In this document: piece by piece, positions 18,233 through 29,200 of the stretch
Numbering within the stretch: position 1 is the stretch's first letter
Layout: each line of letters starts with the position of its first letter
NCBI RefSeq assembly: GCF_014646135.1
Contig: NZ_BMMW01000002.1
Coordinates: forward strand, 930,001 to 994,000
Origin: Nocardia camponoti
GTDB taxonomy: Bacteria > Actinomycetota > Actinomycetes > Mycobacteriales > Mycobacteriaceae
Direction of reading: 5' to 3'
DNA: 64,000 nt
Translations under genes and position numbers: made by a program
The notes under the pieces: generated by a model
The model's input: only the letters and a program-made list of their open reading frames with translations
The model's database searches: none
What the model was told of the DNA's origin: nothing

Positions 18233-18481
18233 ATGTCCACTTTCCTCGCCATCACCGTCGCCCTGGTCATCGGTTTCGCCACCTACTACCTGTCCCCGCG
18301 CGACCGCGAACTACCCTTCTGGCCGTTCCAAGATTCCGCGCACGACAGGGCTTTTCGCTCGTACGACGATCAGCGGGCCTTCCGCGACCTCGACGCTGTC
18401 CGCGCACGCAAGCCCGTCATCGAACCAGTCCAGTTGCCGAAAACTGGCATCGAATCTGATAGTGGTTCGCTTGCCGCATGA
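18233..18481 (+). CDS. Small single-pass membrane protein, unknown
   Basis: 82 residues: an N-terminal hydrophobic helix (FLAITVALVIGFATYYL) and a charged, probably cytoplasmic tail. I do not recognise a family. The stop overlaps the ATG of ogt (ATGA), suggesting translational coupling. Expression may depend on the divergent MocR regulator. Confidence 0.6.
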   Translation: MSTFLAITVALVIGFATYYLSPRDRELPFWPFQDSAHDRAFRSYDDQRAFRDLDAVRARKPVIEPVQLPKTGIESDSGSLAA

Positions 18482-19050
18482 TCGCTGGCACACTTGACCA
18501 CATGGCTACTGAAGTGGTCGCTGCACTGTTCGACACAACGATTGGGCTGTGCGCCGTCGCGTGGCGGGGCACAGCCATCGTGCGTTTCCAGCTCCCGGAA
18601 GCAACCGAGGAGAAGACGCTGGCACGGATCACGCGGCCGTTCGGGGATGCGCTGGTGAGGGAGGACGCGCCAGGGCCCGCGGTGCTCGCGGCGATCACAG
18701 GCATTCAGGCGCACCTCGCTGGCGACCTCGACTCGTTGCGCTGGATCGAGACGTCGCTCGACGCGGTTTCGCCGTTTCACCGCGACGTGTACGCCGTTAC
18801 GCGGTCGATCGACCCAGGTCACACGCTGAGCTACGGGCAGGTCGCGGCACGAATCGGCAAGCCGGGCGCGGCGCAGGCGGTGGGCCGCGCCCTTGGCGAA
18901 AACCCGATCCCCCTGATCATCCCGTGCCACCGGGTACTCGCGGCCGACCATGCGCTGCACGGCTTTTCGGCTCCGGGCGGGATCGACACGAAGGCGCGAT
19001 TGCTGACTTTGGAAGGAACGGCGGGCTTCGGCGAGCCGACTTTGTTCTGA
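18478..19050 (+). CDS. ogt: Methylated-DNA-[protein]-cysteine S-methyltransferase
   Basis: 190 residues. The active-site motif IPCHRV is intact, after the helix-turn-helix-like YGQVAARIGKPGAAQAVGRAL and before HGFSAPGGIDTKARLLTLE. It removes alkyl groups from O6-alkylguanine by suicide transfer to the Cys. ATG 18478 overlaps the previous stop; ATG 18502 eight codons later is a possible alternative, and neither has a good ribosome-binding site. Confidence 0.93.
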   Translation: MIAGTLDHMATEVVAALFDTTIGLCAVAWRGTAIVRFQLPEATEEKTLARITRPFGDALVREDAPGPAVLAAITGIQAHLAGDLDSLRWIETSLDAVSPFHRDVYAVTRSIDPGHTLSYGQVAARIGKPGAAQAVGRALGENPIPLIIPCHRVLAADHALHGFSAPGGIDTKARLLTLEGTAGFGEPTLF

Positions 19051-19194
19051 GCGCGGCTGGGGCGGCGGTGCGTGCTGACCCGGCCGATAGTGCTGTTAGG
19101 GCGGCGGGTCGGTTCGGCGCGGCGGGTTCGCGGGTTTGGGTGGGTGGGCATCGCGTAGCGTCGCTAGAAATCGCTGGTGAGTGAGAGGACAGGA

Positions 19195-20010
19195 ATGCGG
19201 ACTGTTACGTCGGCCGACGGGACAACTATCGCCTACGACCAGGTTGGCGACGGGGACGCGGGGACGGTCATCCTCATCGGCGGCGCGTTCAGTTCGCGGG
19301 CATTCCCCACGATGCGCGAGGTCGCGAAGGTCCTTGCCGACGATTACGGGCTCACCGTCATCAACTACGACCGACGTGGGCGCGGCGACAGCGCCGACTC
19401 CCCCGGGGTGTACGACTCGGCCAACGAAGTCGCCGACACCGCGGCACTGATCGAGGCGGCCGGGGGCGAAGCCGCATTGGTCGGGTGGTCATCGGGCGCG
19501 GCCCTCGGCTTGCTCGCCGCGCGAACGGTGCCGGGCGTCACGAAGGTTGTCGCGTTTGAGCCGCCGTTCGTCGTCGACCCGAAAGACCATGTGCCGCCGA
19601 AGGATTTAGCGACCAAGCTGCATCCGATGATCGCCGCGGGCAAACGCAACAAGACCGTGCGCTACTACCTGACCAAGGCAATGGGCATGCCGTGGTTGAT
19701 GGTTGGCGTGATGCGGGTGACACCGTTTTGGAAACAGCTGGCGGCGACGTCGAACTCGACCGCGCACGACTGGGCGGTCATGGCGCCGTACATGCGCGGG
19801 GTGAAACTCGACGCCGCCGAATGGGAAACGGTCGAAATACCGGTGCTTGTTTTGGCGGGCGACCGCACGTCACCGATGCTGACGAAGGGCGCGAAGGGAA
19901 TCGCGGGCGTCTTACCGAACGCGGAATTCACCGAGCTCCCCGGCGTAAGCCACAACCCGAAGGTCGAAATCCTCGCCCCGGCAGTTGGCGACTTCCTGAC
20001 AGGGAAGTAA
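19195..20010 (+). CDS. Alpha/beta-hydrolase
   Basis: 271 residues. The nucleophile elbow is GWSSGA, the oxyanion region is VILIGGAFSSR, YDRRGRGDS is the usual strand-turn, and the C-terminal VSHNPKVEILAP supplies the catalytic His; VLVLAGDRTSPM precedes the acid. Substrate unknown. The ATG at 19195 is used because GAGAGG lies 6 nt upstream; a GTG at 19177 would lack this. Confidence 0.85.
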   Translation: MRTVTSADGTTIAYDQVGDGDAGTVILIGGAFSSRAFPTMREVAKVLADDYGLTVINYDRRGRGDSADSPGVYDSANEVADTAALIEAAGGEAALVGWSSGAALGLLAARTVPGVTKVVAFEPPFVVDPKDHVPPKDLATKLHPMIAAGKRNKTVRYYLTKAMGMPWLMVGVMRVTPFWKQLAATSNSTAHDWAVMAPYMRGVKLDAAEWETVEIPVLVLAGDRTSPMLTKGAKGIAGVLPNAEFTELPGVSHNPKVEILAPAVGDFLTGK

Positions 20011-20047
20011 TCGACGGCGCTGACCAACCGTGCGGGCCGACGAGTGC

Positions 20048-20338
20048 TCATTCCGGGGGCGGGTGTGCTCGGTAGAAGTCGCATGGGTCGCCGGTTAGCA
20101 GGCCGTCCATACACGCGAAATATGTCTGTACGCAGGCATTACTCGTGCAATTGTTCGTGTAGAGCATCCCGCGAATGCGTTCGAAACGCTGTTGGTCGGG
20201 GGCGAGTGTCTGCCTGAGCGGGACCGCTTTGCTGCTGGTTGTCGGCTTCGGGGCTGGGGCGTCGGCGCCGGGGTTCGCGCAACCCGCGACAGCGAGCGTC
20301 GCGACGAGCATCCCGCCCGCGATCCACCGCACTGTCAT
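20048..20338 (-). CDS. Small Cys-rich putative lipoprotein
   Basis: 96 residues with a lipoprotein signal peptide whose lipobox ends VAGC (about residue 20). A Pro/Ala linker follows, then a compact domain with four Cys (NNCTSNAC, YFACMDG, GDPCDFY) that could form two disulfides. GGAGG lies 8 nt before ATG 20338. No family is recognised. It is convergent with the hydrolase gene. Confidence 0.7.
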   Translation of the reverse strand: MTVRWIAGGMLVATLAVAGCANPGADAPAPKPTTSSKAVPLRQTLAPDQQRFERIRGMLYTNNCTSNACVQTYFACMDGLLTGDPCDFYRAHPPPE

Positions 20339-20383
20339 CCGAGCCACCTCCGTTATCCGACGCTACTCGCCGCTTTGTCGACC

Positions 20384-20444
20384 CGTGAGCACGCTCTGGT
20401 GGCGGCATCGGTCGAGTGGAAATCGCCACCAGAGCGTGCTCACC
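20384..20444 (+). repeat. Dispersed palindromic element, copy 3 (20-bp perfect stem)
   Basis: Arms 20385-20404 and 20424-20443 are perfect complements (GTGAGCACGCTCTGGTGGCG). The 19-nt loop contains GCATCGGTCGAGTGG, matching copy 1. It lies between two minus-strand genes and is in plus orientation, the only copy not directly following a same-orientation gene. Confidence 0.88.
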
Positions 20445-20465
20445 AGCTCGGCTAGGCGAAACCAG

Positions 20466-20532
20466 CAAGATCACCAGGCTCTCAGGGATTTTTCTACTCG
20501 GCCGTTGTTTACCTGAGAGCCTGATGATCTTG
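20466..20532 (-). repeat. Dispersed palindromic element, divergent copy 5
   Basis: Arms 20466-20486 and 20512-20532 match at 20 of 21 positions. On the minus strand the arm begins CAAGATCA and the loop carries CGGCCGAGTAG, the same landmarks as copy 1, but the inner stem sequence differs (GGCTCTCAGG). It begins 17 nt after the stop of the minus-strand gene ending at 20549, so it is a likely terminator. Confidence 0.8.
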
Positions 20533-20548
20533 ATCCGGAATGGACGCG

Positions 20549-21424
20549 CTACATCGTGCTCGCGTACGTGCCCCCGACGACCGCGCCGACAGCCGCTGCG
20601 GGAATACCGACGACCGCCGCGCCCGCGGCCGCACCGACACCGGCGCCGATCGCGGCACCAGCGGCGGTCGCGCCGCCGGTTGCTGCGGCTGCGGCACCGA
20701 GTGCCACCACCGCACCGACACCACCGGTCGGGACGGCGGTAGCGGCCGCGATGATCGCGCCCGCGGTGCCAGTGGTCACCGCGCCAACAACGAATCCAGC
20801 GCCAGCGCCGACGGCCGCGCCAGCGAGTCCGCCGCCAACCGCGCCGACCGTTGCGGCCGGGATGCCAGCCAGGGCGGCACCGGCGAGTGCACCAGCGGCG
20901 ATCTTGTCGGAGCGGCTCGGGTTGATGCCGATCGAACGGCCCTGGGTCGCGATGGCCGCTTCGACGTCGGCGGCGGTGTTGTTCACGCCGTCAAGTGCCT
21001 GACCAGGAAGTTCCTGCGGAATGAAGCCAGCGCCCGCGGTGAAGTACTCGTCGGGAACCGGCGCGTTGAAGTCGCCGAGACGCAGGGTTTGCACCGGCGG
21101 GGCGATCGGCGCGACCGGCTCAACCGCCTCCGGCAGGTGCAGCTCCTCAACGACGATCGGCGGCGCGGGCGCCACGTACGAAGGCACGGGACGCGTCTCG
21201 GTGCCATCGGCGCGCGGTGCCGCGTGCGCGAGGTCGTCGGACGGGCCGACCTTCGCCAGATCCGAGCGCGGCTCCGGCGCGACGGTGCCAGGCTGGACAG
21301 TGCCCGGCGCGGTAGTTCCCGGCTGCACCGGACCAGTCGGCACCGCGACAGCGACACCCGCACACGCGACGGCCAATGCCATCGGCACCGCCCCCACAAC
21401 CAACTTCACTGCCACATGACTCAT
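20549..21424 (-). CDS. Exported glycine-zipper protein, unknown function
   Basis: 291 residues. A signal peptide (residues 1-about 28, ending AGVAVAVPTG) is followed by a Pro/Thr-rich linker (about 30-110) and a domain with RLGDFNAPVPDEYF. A long Ala/Gly segment follows (about 175-285), with repeated GxxxG-type patterns that could insert in, or associate with, the outer mycomembrane. Proteins of this shape occur in related genera without known function. GAGG precedes ATG 21424. The hydrophobic tail and lack of enzymatic motifs argue for a structural or pore role, which is inference. Confidence 0.72.
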   Translation of the reverse strand: MSHVAVKLVVGAVPMALAVACAGVAVAVPTGPVQPGTTAPGTVQPGTVAPEPRSDLAKVGPSDDLAHAAPRADGTETRPVPSYVAPAPPIVVEELHLPEAVEPVAPIAPPVQTLRLGDFNAPVPDEYFTAGAGFIPQELPGQALDGVNNTAADVEAAIATQGRSIGINPSRSDKIAAGALAGAALAGIPAATVGAVGGGLAGAAVGAGAGFVVGAVTTGTAGAIIAAATAVPTGGVGAVVALGAAAAATGGATAAGAAIGAGVGAAAGAAVVGIPAAAVGAVVGGTYASTM

Positions 21425-21525
21425 GCCGAGCACCTCACTGCTTCGCGTTACGCCGCACGTCCCCGCGTGCGGCGTGGCGAACAATAGCGGTAGCTCTGAG
21501 GTTGCTGTCAAACCGAGCTAGCTGG

Positions 21526-22968
<1,443 letters not shown>

Positions 22969-23027
22969 TTACGGTGGTCTGTCGGCAGCGCGCGCGGCGC
23001 GATCCGAGCAAGGAGGGCTACCGCAGT

Positions 23028-23687
23028 TTGAGTACCCACGTTCTTAGGTGTGGTAACACCCCGGTGCCGATCGCGCTCTCTTCACTGTCGACAACGCAGA
23101 CCGATCTGGTGCCTGACCTCACCGTCGTCGATGAGTTGCTCCCCGTTTTGGCCGCCGACAGTCTTCCGCGATTGATCGTGCTTGGTGCCGATGCGAGCCT
23201 CGCGACCGTGCTCACCCACCTCATGCGAACCGAACGTCTGCATGTCGAACTCGGCTACGTTCCGGTCGAAACCACTTATGCCTCACGGGTTTACAGCCTC
23301 GGCACCGGTAACGCGGCGGCAAAACTGGCGGTCGAAGGCAAAGCGCGCGAAACGCTGCTCATCCGCGACGACACCGGCACCGCACTCGTCGGCCGCGCCG
23401 CCATCACCGGCCCCGACGGCGCGAAACTCGTCGGCGAAGCCTACGTCGACGACACCCTGCTCTTCACCGGCGAAGTGCGCGAGATGCTGATCTCCCCCAC
23501 CGTCGAAATGCCCGGTGTCCGCGCCCGCGTGCGCAAGGGATTCCGTAAACGCAAGTGGGTGCAAGGGCGCGCCGCGCAACTTGGCACCCCGGGCGCGGTC
23601 GTCACCCGTGACGGCATCGTCGCGACCCGAACCGTGCCCCGCTCCACCTTTTATCGATTCGAACAACCCTGGCTATTGGTGCGATGA
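23028..23687 (+). CDS. Conserved protein, Rv0358-like, unknown function
   Basis: 219 residues, similar in position and length to M. tuberculosis Rv0358. Features are LPRLIVLGADASLATVLTHLMRTERLHVELGYVPVE (in pieces) and a C-terminal basic segment RVRKGFRKRKWVQGRAAQ. The strand-Gly-helix pattern around LIVLGAD recalls the N-terminal part of diacylglycerol-kinase-like folds, but no catalytic motif is clear. TTG 23028 is chosen because AAGGAGG lies 11 nt upstream. The stop overlaps the next gene's ATG (ATGA), coupling it to the protease. Confidence 0.72.
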   Translation: MSTHVLRCGNTPVPIALSSLSTTQTDLVPDLTVVDELLPVLAADSLPRLIVLGADASLATVLTHLMRTERLHVELGYVPVETTYASRVYSLGTGNAAAKLAVEGKARETLLIRDDTGTALVGRAAITGPDGAKLVGEAYVDDTLLFTGEVREMLISPTVEMPGVRARVRKGFRKRKWVQGRAAQLGTPGAVVTRDGIVATRTVPRSTFYRFEQPWLLVR

Positions 23688-24472
23688 GCTACTCCTTTCA
23701 CAAACACCGTTCCCCCCACCACGACGGGGTGCGGCCCAGCCCGATCTTCCTAGGGATCGTGCTCGTGACCGCGCTTGGCGGCGCGCTCGCGTGGGACGCC
23801 GACCTCAATTCGTGGCGCGCCAAAGTCGGCGTTTTCATCCTGGTTGTCGGCGGCTGGATCGTGAGCCTCTGCCTGCATGAATTCGCGCATGCTTACGTCG
23901 CGTGGCGAGCGGGCGACCACGAGGTTTCCGCGCGCGGCTACCTCACGCTCAACCCGTTGAAGTACAGCCATCCTGTGCTGTCGATCGCGTTGCCGTTGGT
24001 GTTCATCGCGCTTGGCGGCATTGGTCTGCCCGGTGGTGCCGTGTACCTCGACACCAGCCGGTTTAAGCGGTCGGTGCGGCAGTTGGTGAGCGCGGTTGGT
24101 CCCGCGTCGAACGCGCTGTGCGCGATCGTGCTGCTTGTGGTGATCAAGATCTGCGGCTCGATGCATGAGGGCGCGGCGTTCTGGTTCGGGCTGAGTTTCC
24201 TCGCCTACCTCCAGATCACGGCCACGATTCTTAACGCCCTGCCGGTTCCCGGCCTTGACGGCTTCGGCGTAATCGAACCGCTGCTGAGCTACCAGGCGCG
24301 CCAGACCGCCGCCCAAATCGCACCGTTCGGCATGCTGATCGTGTTCGCTGTCGTGTTTTACACGCCGCTGAACACGGTGTTCTTCAGCGTGACCGACTGG
24401 CTGTTCTCGCTGTCCGGGGTGCCCGACATCTGGGCCGCGTACGGCAACTACCTGACCAGGTTCTGGAAGTAG
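23684..24472 (+). CDS. Site-2-type membrane metalloprotease (M50 family)
   Basis: 262 residues, polytopic. The zinc motif is LHEFAHAYVAW (HExxH, about residue 65), and the second zinc ligand motif is NALPVPGLDGFGVIEP (LDG, about 185-200), both intact. It corresponds to Rv0359. These rhomboid-like intramembrane proteases without PDZ domains cleave membrane-embedded substrates; the substrate is unknown. It is translationally coupled to the Rv0358-like gene. Confidence 0.88.
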   Translation: MSYSFHKHRSPHHDGVRPSPIFLGIVLVTALGGALAWDADLNSWRAKVGVFILVVGGWIVSLCLHEFAHAYVAWRAGDHEVSARGYLTLNPLKYSHPVLSIALPLVFIALGGIGLPGGAVYLDTSRFKRSVRQLVSAVGPASNALCAIVLLVVIKICGSMHEGAAFWFGLSFLAYLQITATILNALPVPGLDGFGVIEPLLSYQARQTAAQIAPFGMLIVFAVVFYTPLNTVFFSVTDWLFSLSGVPDIWAAYGNYLTRFWK

Positions 24473-24475
24473 TGC

Positions 24476-25642
24476 TCAATCTTCCGGCGTGACATAGGGA
24501 TTGGGCACGGTCGGCGGCAGCATCGCCATCGCGGAGATGCGTTGCATGCCGCACACCACCATCAAGTCGACGACAATCGAACGCACCTGCGCGAAGACGA
24601 CGTGGGCCGAAAGACCAGCTCCCGCAACAACTTCGGGCCGCGCGTTCTTGGCGACGCTGCGCAACGCGCGGGTTGCCGCCGCCTGATCGGGCTGTTCGCC
24701 AGGGTCGGCGAGGACCATTTTGCGAACCACTTCGGTGGCGTTGCCGAGTTGGTTGACCAGGTCGATGAGGCGCGGGTCGAGGACCTCGTCGTCGCGGACC
24801 AACGTGAGGGAACGACGCAGTAGGACGCGGGTGTTGCGGACCGCGTTGTCGAGCGGGTCGGCGGCCGAATGCAGGCGTTCGAGGCGTTTGCGCGAATTCC
24901 AATACAGCGGGGAGATGCGGCTGATCTCCTTGCCGCCCTCAAGCGCGGAACGGAGCGCGTCGATTTCGCCCTGAGTCGCGCGCATCGCGGCGAGCGCGTC
25001 GGCGACCTTGTCCGGTTTTTGTTCGAGCAGCCCGTCGGCGCATTCGATGAGCGACTTCGACATGACGCCGAGGACCGTCGCTGCGTGTTCGCGGGCGCGA
25101 CGCACCGGATGCAGTGGGATCGCGCCAACCATCAAAATGCCGACAAGGCCGCCGATGAGCGCGTCGATCATGCGGTTCGGGCCAGCGCCCGGCGCCTGTT
25201 CGAGGGTCGAAACAAGGACGGCTGAACCCGCCGCCTGCAGCGTGAGGATCGTGCCGCCGTCCAGGAAAACCGAAACCGCCATCGCGATCGCGACGATGAC
25301 GCCGACCTGCCAAACGCCGGTGCCGACCTGGCTGATGAAGAGGTCGCCGATGCCGATGCCAAGCGCGACACCGACAACCAGTTCAATCGACCTACGCAGC
25401 CGCGCCCCGAACGAAATGCCGATCGAGACGACCGCGGCGGTTGGGGCGAAGAACGGCTGATCGTGACCGATAAGGTTGTGCGCGATAAACCACGCGAGGG
25501 CCGCGCCCGCCGCGCACTGGACGATCGGAATCGCCGACAGGCGCAACCGCACCGTCGACAACTTCAAGCGCGTGACCGCGCTGACCTTCGCAGCCGCGAC
25601 TACTGGACTCGCCGCGGCGACAACCGCATTGGGTTCGCTCAC
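24476..25642 (-). CDS. FUSC-family membrane protein (aromatic acid exporter-like)
   Basis: 388 residues. The N-terminal half has about six helices in the FUSC pattern (FFAPTAAVVSIGISFGARLRRSIELVVGVALGIGIGDL in pieces; VFLDGGTILTLQAAGSAVLV; RMIDALIGGLVGILMVGAIPLHP). The C-terminal half is a soluble helical domain. Such proteins export aromatic or amphipathic compounds or load the envelope. The start is taken at GTG 25642 just after the DUF3151 stop; an upstream frame would overlap that gene. Confidence 0.82.
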   Translation of the reverse strand: MSEPNAVVAAASPVVAAAKVSAVTRLKLSTVRLRLSAIPIVQCAAGAALAWFIAHNLIGHDQPFFAPTAAVVSIGISFGARLRRSIELVVGVALGIGIGDLFISQVGTGVWQVGVIVAIAMAVSVFLDGGTILTLQAAGSAVLVSTLEQAPGAGPNRMIDALIGGLVGILMVGAIPLHPVRRAREHAATVLGVMSKSLIECADGLLEQKPDKVADALAAMRATQGEIDALRSALEGGKEISRISPLYWNSRKRLERLHSAADPLDNAVRNTRVLLRRSLTLVRDDEVLDPRLIDLVNQLGNATEVVRKMVLADPGEQPDQAAATRALRSVAKNARPEVVAGAGLSAHVVFAQVRSIVVDLMVVCGMQRISAMAMLPPTVPNPYVTPED

Positions 25643-25653
25643 CGCAGGAGGTC

Positions 25654-26088
25654 TCAGTCCAGTCCGAGCTCGCCCGCCGCGTGCGGGTCGCAATCTTCAA
25701 GCAGATCGAGGCAGCGGGCGTACTCCTCGGTCTCGCCAACCGCACGTGCAGCGCGGGCGAGGGCACCGACGCTGCGCAGGAAACCCTGGTTGGGTTCGTG
25801 CGCCCACGGGACCGGGCCGAAACCCTTCCAGCCATTGCGCCGAAGCAGGTCGAGACCACGGTGGTAGCCGGTGCGAGCGAAGGCGTAGGCGGCCACCGTG
25901 TCGTGAGTGACCTCATCGCCCGAACGGTCGAGCGCGGCCTCGGCGAGCTGCGCCCACGCGATAGAGGCGGCCGGGAATTGTGCGGCGACCGCGACCGGAT
26001 CGGTGCCTGCCGAGATGGCATCTTCGGCATCGATTAGTTCAGGGAGGAGGACCGGCTGGGGTCCGAGCAAGTCACCGAAGGAAGACAT
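25654..26088 (-). CDS. DUF3151 protein (Rv0360c-like)
   Basis: 144 residues, the length of Rv0360c (145). It shows the conserved DUF3151 block: FPAASIAWAQLAEAAL, AYAFARTGYHRGLDLLRRNGWKGFGPVPWAHEPN (in pieces), FLRSVGALARAA, and EYARCLDLLEDCDP. It is helical and soluble; function unknown. ATG 26088 or, three codons earlier, ATG 26097; neither has a Shine-Dalgarno, so a leaderless message is possible. It is followed within 11 nt by the FUSC gene, probably one transcript. Confidence 0.85.
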   Translation of the reverse strand: MSSFGDLLGPQPVLLPELIDAEDAISAGTDPVAVAAQFPAASIAWAQLAEAALDRSGDEVTHDTVAAYAFARTGYHRGLDLLRRNGWKGFGPVPWAHEPNQGFLRSVGALARAARAVGETEEYARCLDLLEDCDPHAAGELGLD

Positions 26089-26217
26089 GAGAAACATTGT
26101 GCACCAGTGGACCGACAGGTTCGCGACGCCGCCACGTCTATCAGCGCCAACATGTGGGGCGCGCGCATTAGGCTGGCAGGCCAGTGCAGATATTCGCATC
26201 CGATCGAGGGGTACGAG

Positions 26218-29200
26218 GTGTCCGACCCGACCGACGACAACAACGCGGCAGCCAACCCTGCCGACCACCCGGCCAAGCCCGGGAAACCCGCCGAAGTTGA
26301 CGGTGTAGGTGAGTCGAAACCTGTTGTGCCGCAGTCCAATAGTGGGTCGTCGGCGGAGACGGTGGTGATTCGGCGTGCGGGTGGAACTGTGCCGCCTGCG
26401 GGTCGGCAGGGTGGGCCCGTAGGTGGGGCGCAGCAGGGTGGACCCGTGCCGCCCGCGGGTCTAGGTCGACCGGGTGGGCCCGTGCCGCCTGCGGGTTCTC
26501 AGCCGGGCGGGCCTGTGCCGCCTAGCGGTGGCGGGCCTCGCCCGAGTGGTCCTGTGCCGCCCGTAGGTGGGGGTCGAGAGGGAGCACCCGCGTCGCCCCC
26601 GAGTGGCACTCAGCGCGGCGCCCCTGTGCCGCCCGCAGGTGATGGTCGGCAGGGTGCACCTGTGCCCAGCGGTGGCGGGTCTCGCCCGGGTGGGCCCGTG
26701 CCGCCTAACGCTGGTGGGCCTCGGGAAGGCGGGCCGGTTCCGCCGAAAGCTGGACCCGGCGGAGCCGGTCGCCCAGTTGGCGGGGCGCGCGGACCAGGCG
26801 GCGGCCTACGCCCCGATGCTCCTCCCGAGGGGGCGAGCAAGGGACAGTACGGCGATACCCAGCACGCGGGAAGCGCTGACGCGGCAACGACCGCAATGTC
26901 CCTGCCGGGCCTCAAGCCAGTCGCACGCCAGGCCCCCTTGCCGCGCACGACGGGCCAGTCGGAGCCGAGCGGCGCGGACGCACAGACGGTGCGAATTACC
27001 GCTGGGTCGCGTGATGGTGGGGATAAGTCGCGCACTGACGACGTGAAACAGGGTGCGTCGCCGAAGGATTCACAGTCGGATGCACCGGGTTCGTCACCGG
27101 ATGAAGCGAAGCTGAGCGACGCGAAGTCAGGTGCTGGCACCGGCAACGCGAATGCGAAAGCTGTTGCTAGCGATGCGAAGAGCGCGGCTACTGCCATGAA
27201 GGTTGAACCGCAGTCCGACGAGAAGCCCGCAGGCGCGGAGAACGCTGCGGGCGCACTGGGCAAAGCTGGCGTTTCTGCCACTAAGTCACAGCCCGACGCC
27301 ACTGCCGAAGCTGGCGCGGGCGCGGCGGCCGTGAGCGGTGATGGTGCGGCCGCTAGCGACTCAGGCACCTCAGGTGCGGGTCGCGCCAAGGGGGACGGCG
27401 CGGCGAACGCGGCAAAAGTCGGTGGGGCGGATGCGAAGGATCAAGCGGGGTCGAAGAAGGGGCTCGATGGGGCGAGCGCTGCGGCGGTCGCAGGTGTGGC
27501 CGGTGCAGCAGGGGTCGCGGTTGCGGGTGCGCAAGCCGGCGGATCACCCGGCAAGGGTGCGACGGACGCGGCGAGTGCGGCGACCCAGCCGGATGCCACT
27601 GTCGTAGCCGCGAATAGCGGACCGAATTCGGCTCGCGACGCCGCATCGGCTGGTCAAACGAATCCGGCCGCAGGGACGGGTGCTGGCGCGAACGCAGGGC
27701 CCGGCGGACAGAATTCGGCTGACGGTGCGGCGTCGGCCGGTCAAGCGAATGCTGGTGCGGGGCAAGGAAGTACGGGTCCCGCTGGCGAATCGAATGCGTC
27801 GCAAAAGGACGCGCAGTCTGGGGCGAACGCGGGCACCGCGCCCGCTGCGGGCGGGAAGGACGTCGGGTCGGGCGACAGTACGGCGTCGGGTGACGCTGGC
27901 GTTGGGGGCGGTAACGACGCGACGGTTCGGGTGTCGCCGGGTGCGAGCGAAGGGGGTGCGCCTGCCGACGACGCGACCGTCGCTATGCGGGTGGTCAGTG
28001 CCGCTGATGCGCCTACTACCGCGATTCCGGTGCAGCGGCCTGGCACCGATCGCGTCGTCAAGCAAGGTGGGCGGCCGGTCACTCCCCCGCCCAACACCCC
28101 GCGCGGACCTGCCGGACCTCGGCAAGCCGGGCAGCAGGGCCAGCCGGGACAGCAGCCGCATCCCGGCGGTCCCGGCCAGCCGAATCCGCAAGGGCCGCAA
28201 CAGAATCCGGCTCCCGGTCAGCCGGGCCGGCCGAACCAGCCGGGTGCGCAAGGTCCGCAGGGACCGGGACAGCCCGGGCAGCGAGGTCGCGGACCGCAGG
28301 GCCAACCGCCCCGCCCCAACCTCTACAGCAACCCGAACCAACCGGCCGCAGCCGCCGCAGGCGCGCAGGGTCCTGCCGGTCAGCCCGGACAAAGCCAGCT
28401 CAACGCGCAAGGTGGACCCAACCAGCAGGGACGCGGGTCCCAGGGTCCGGGACAACCCGGCCAGCCGGCAAACGCGCGCCAACAGGGCCAGGGGCCACAG
28501 GGACCTGGGGAAGCCAGCGGGCCTGAGCTCGTCGGCGGGGCAGGACAGCAAGGTCAACCCGGGCAACGGCAGCCCAACGCGCAAGGTGGACCCAACCAAC
28601 AGGGACGCGGGCCCCAGGGTCCGGGACAACCCGGCCAGCCGGCAAACGCGGGCCAACAGGGCCGCGGGGCACAGGGACCCGGGCAAGCCAGCGCGCCTGG
28701 GCTCGTCGGCGGGGCCGGACAGCAAGGTCAGCCCGGACCAGGACAGGCGGCCAATGCCCAAGGTGGTCCAAACCAACAGGGACGTGGGCCGCAGGGGCCA
28801 GGGCAACCTGTGCAACAAGGGAACGCGGGCCAACAAGGTCGCGGGCCGCAGGGGGCAGGGCTTGCCGGTGGACCTGGGGTCGTCGGGCTGAGCGGCCAAC
28901 CAGGTAGCGCCGGGCAAGGCGGTGCCGGGCAGCAGGGCCAACTAGGTCAGGAACAGGCCAACGCGCAAGGTGGGCCAAACCAGCAAGGGCGTGGGGCTTC
29001 GGGGCAACCCGGCCAACCAGCCAACGCGCAAGGGGGTGGGCAGCATGGGCATCCTGTGCAAGGGCCCGGGTATCCGGGGGCGGCACCGCTCGCTGGGTTG
29101 GCCGGGGCCGGGGCTGCAGCGCAAAAGGGTGTGCAGCCTGGGCCTGCCTATCCCGGTGGGCCGATTCTTGGGTTACCCGGGGATCGGGGGGTTGAGGAGA

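Noticed and set aside
27544..28941. Open frames on the minus strand inside the repeat-protein gene
   Set aside because: Repetitive GC-rich DNA gives long open frames on several frames; only the plus-strand frame has a membrane helix, a folded tail and a fitting start.
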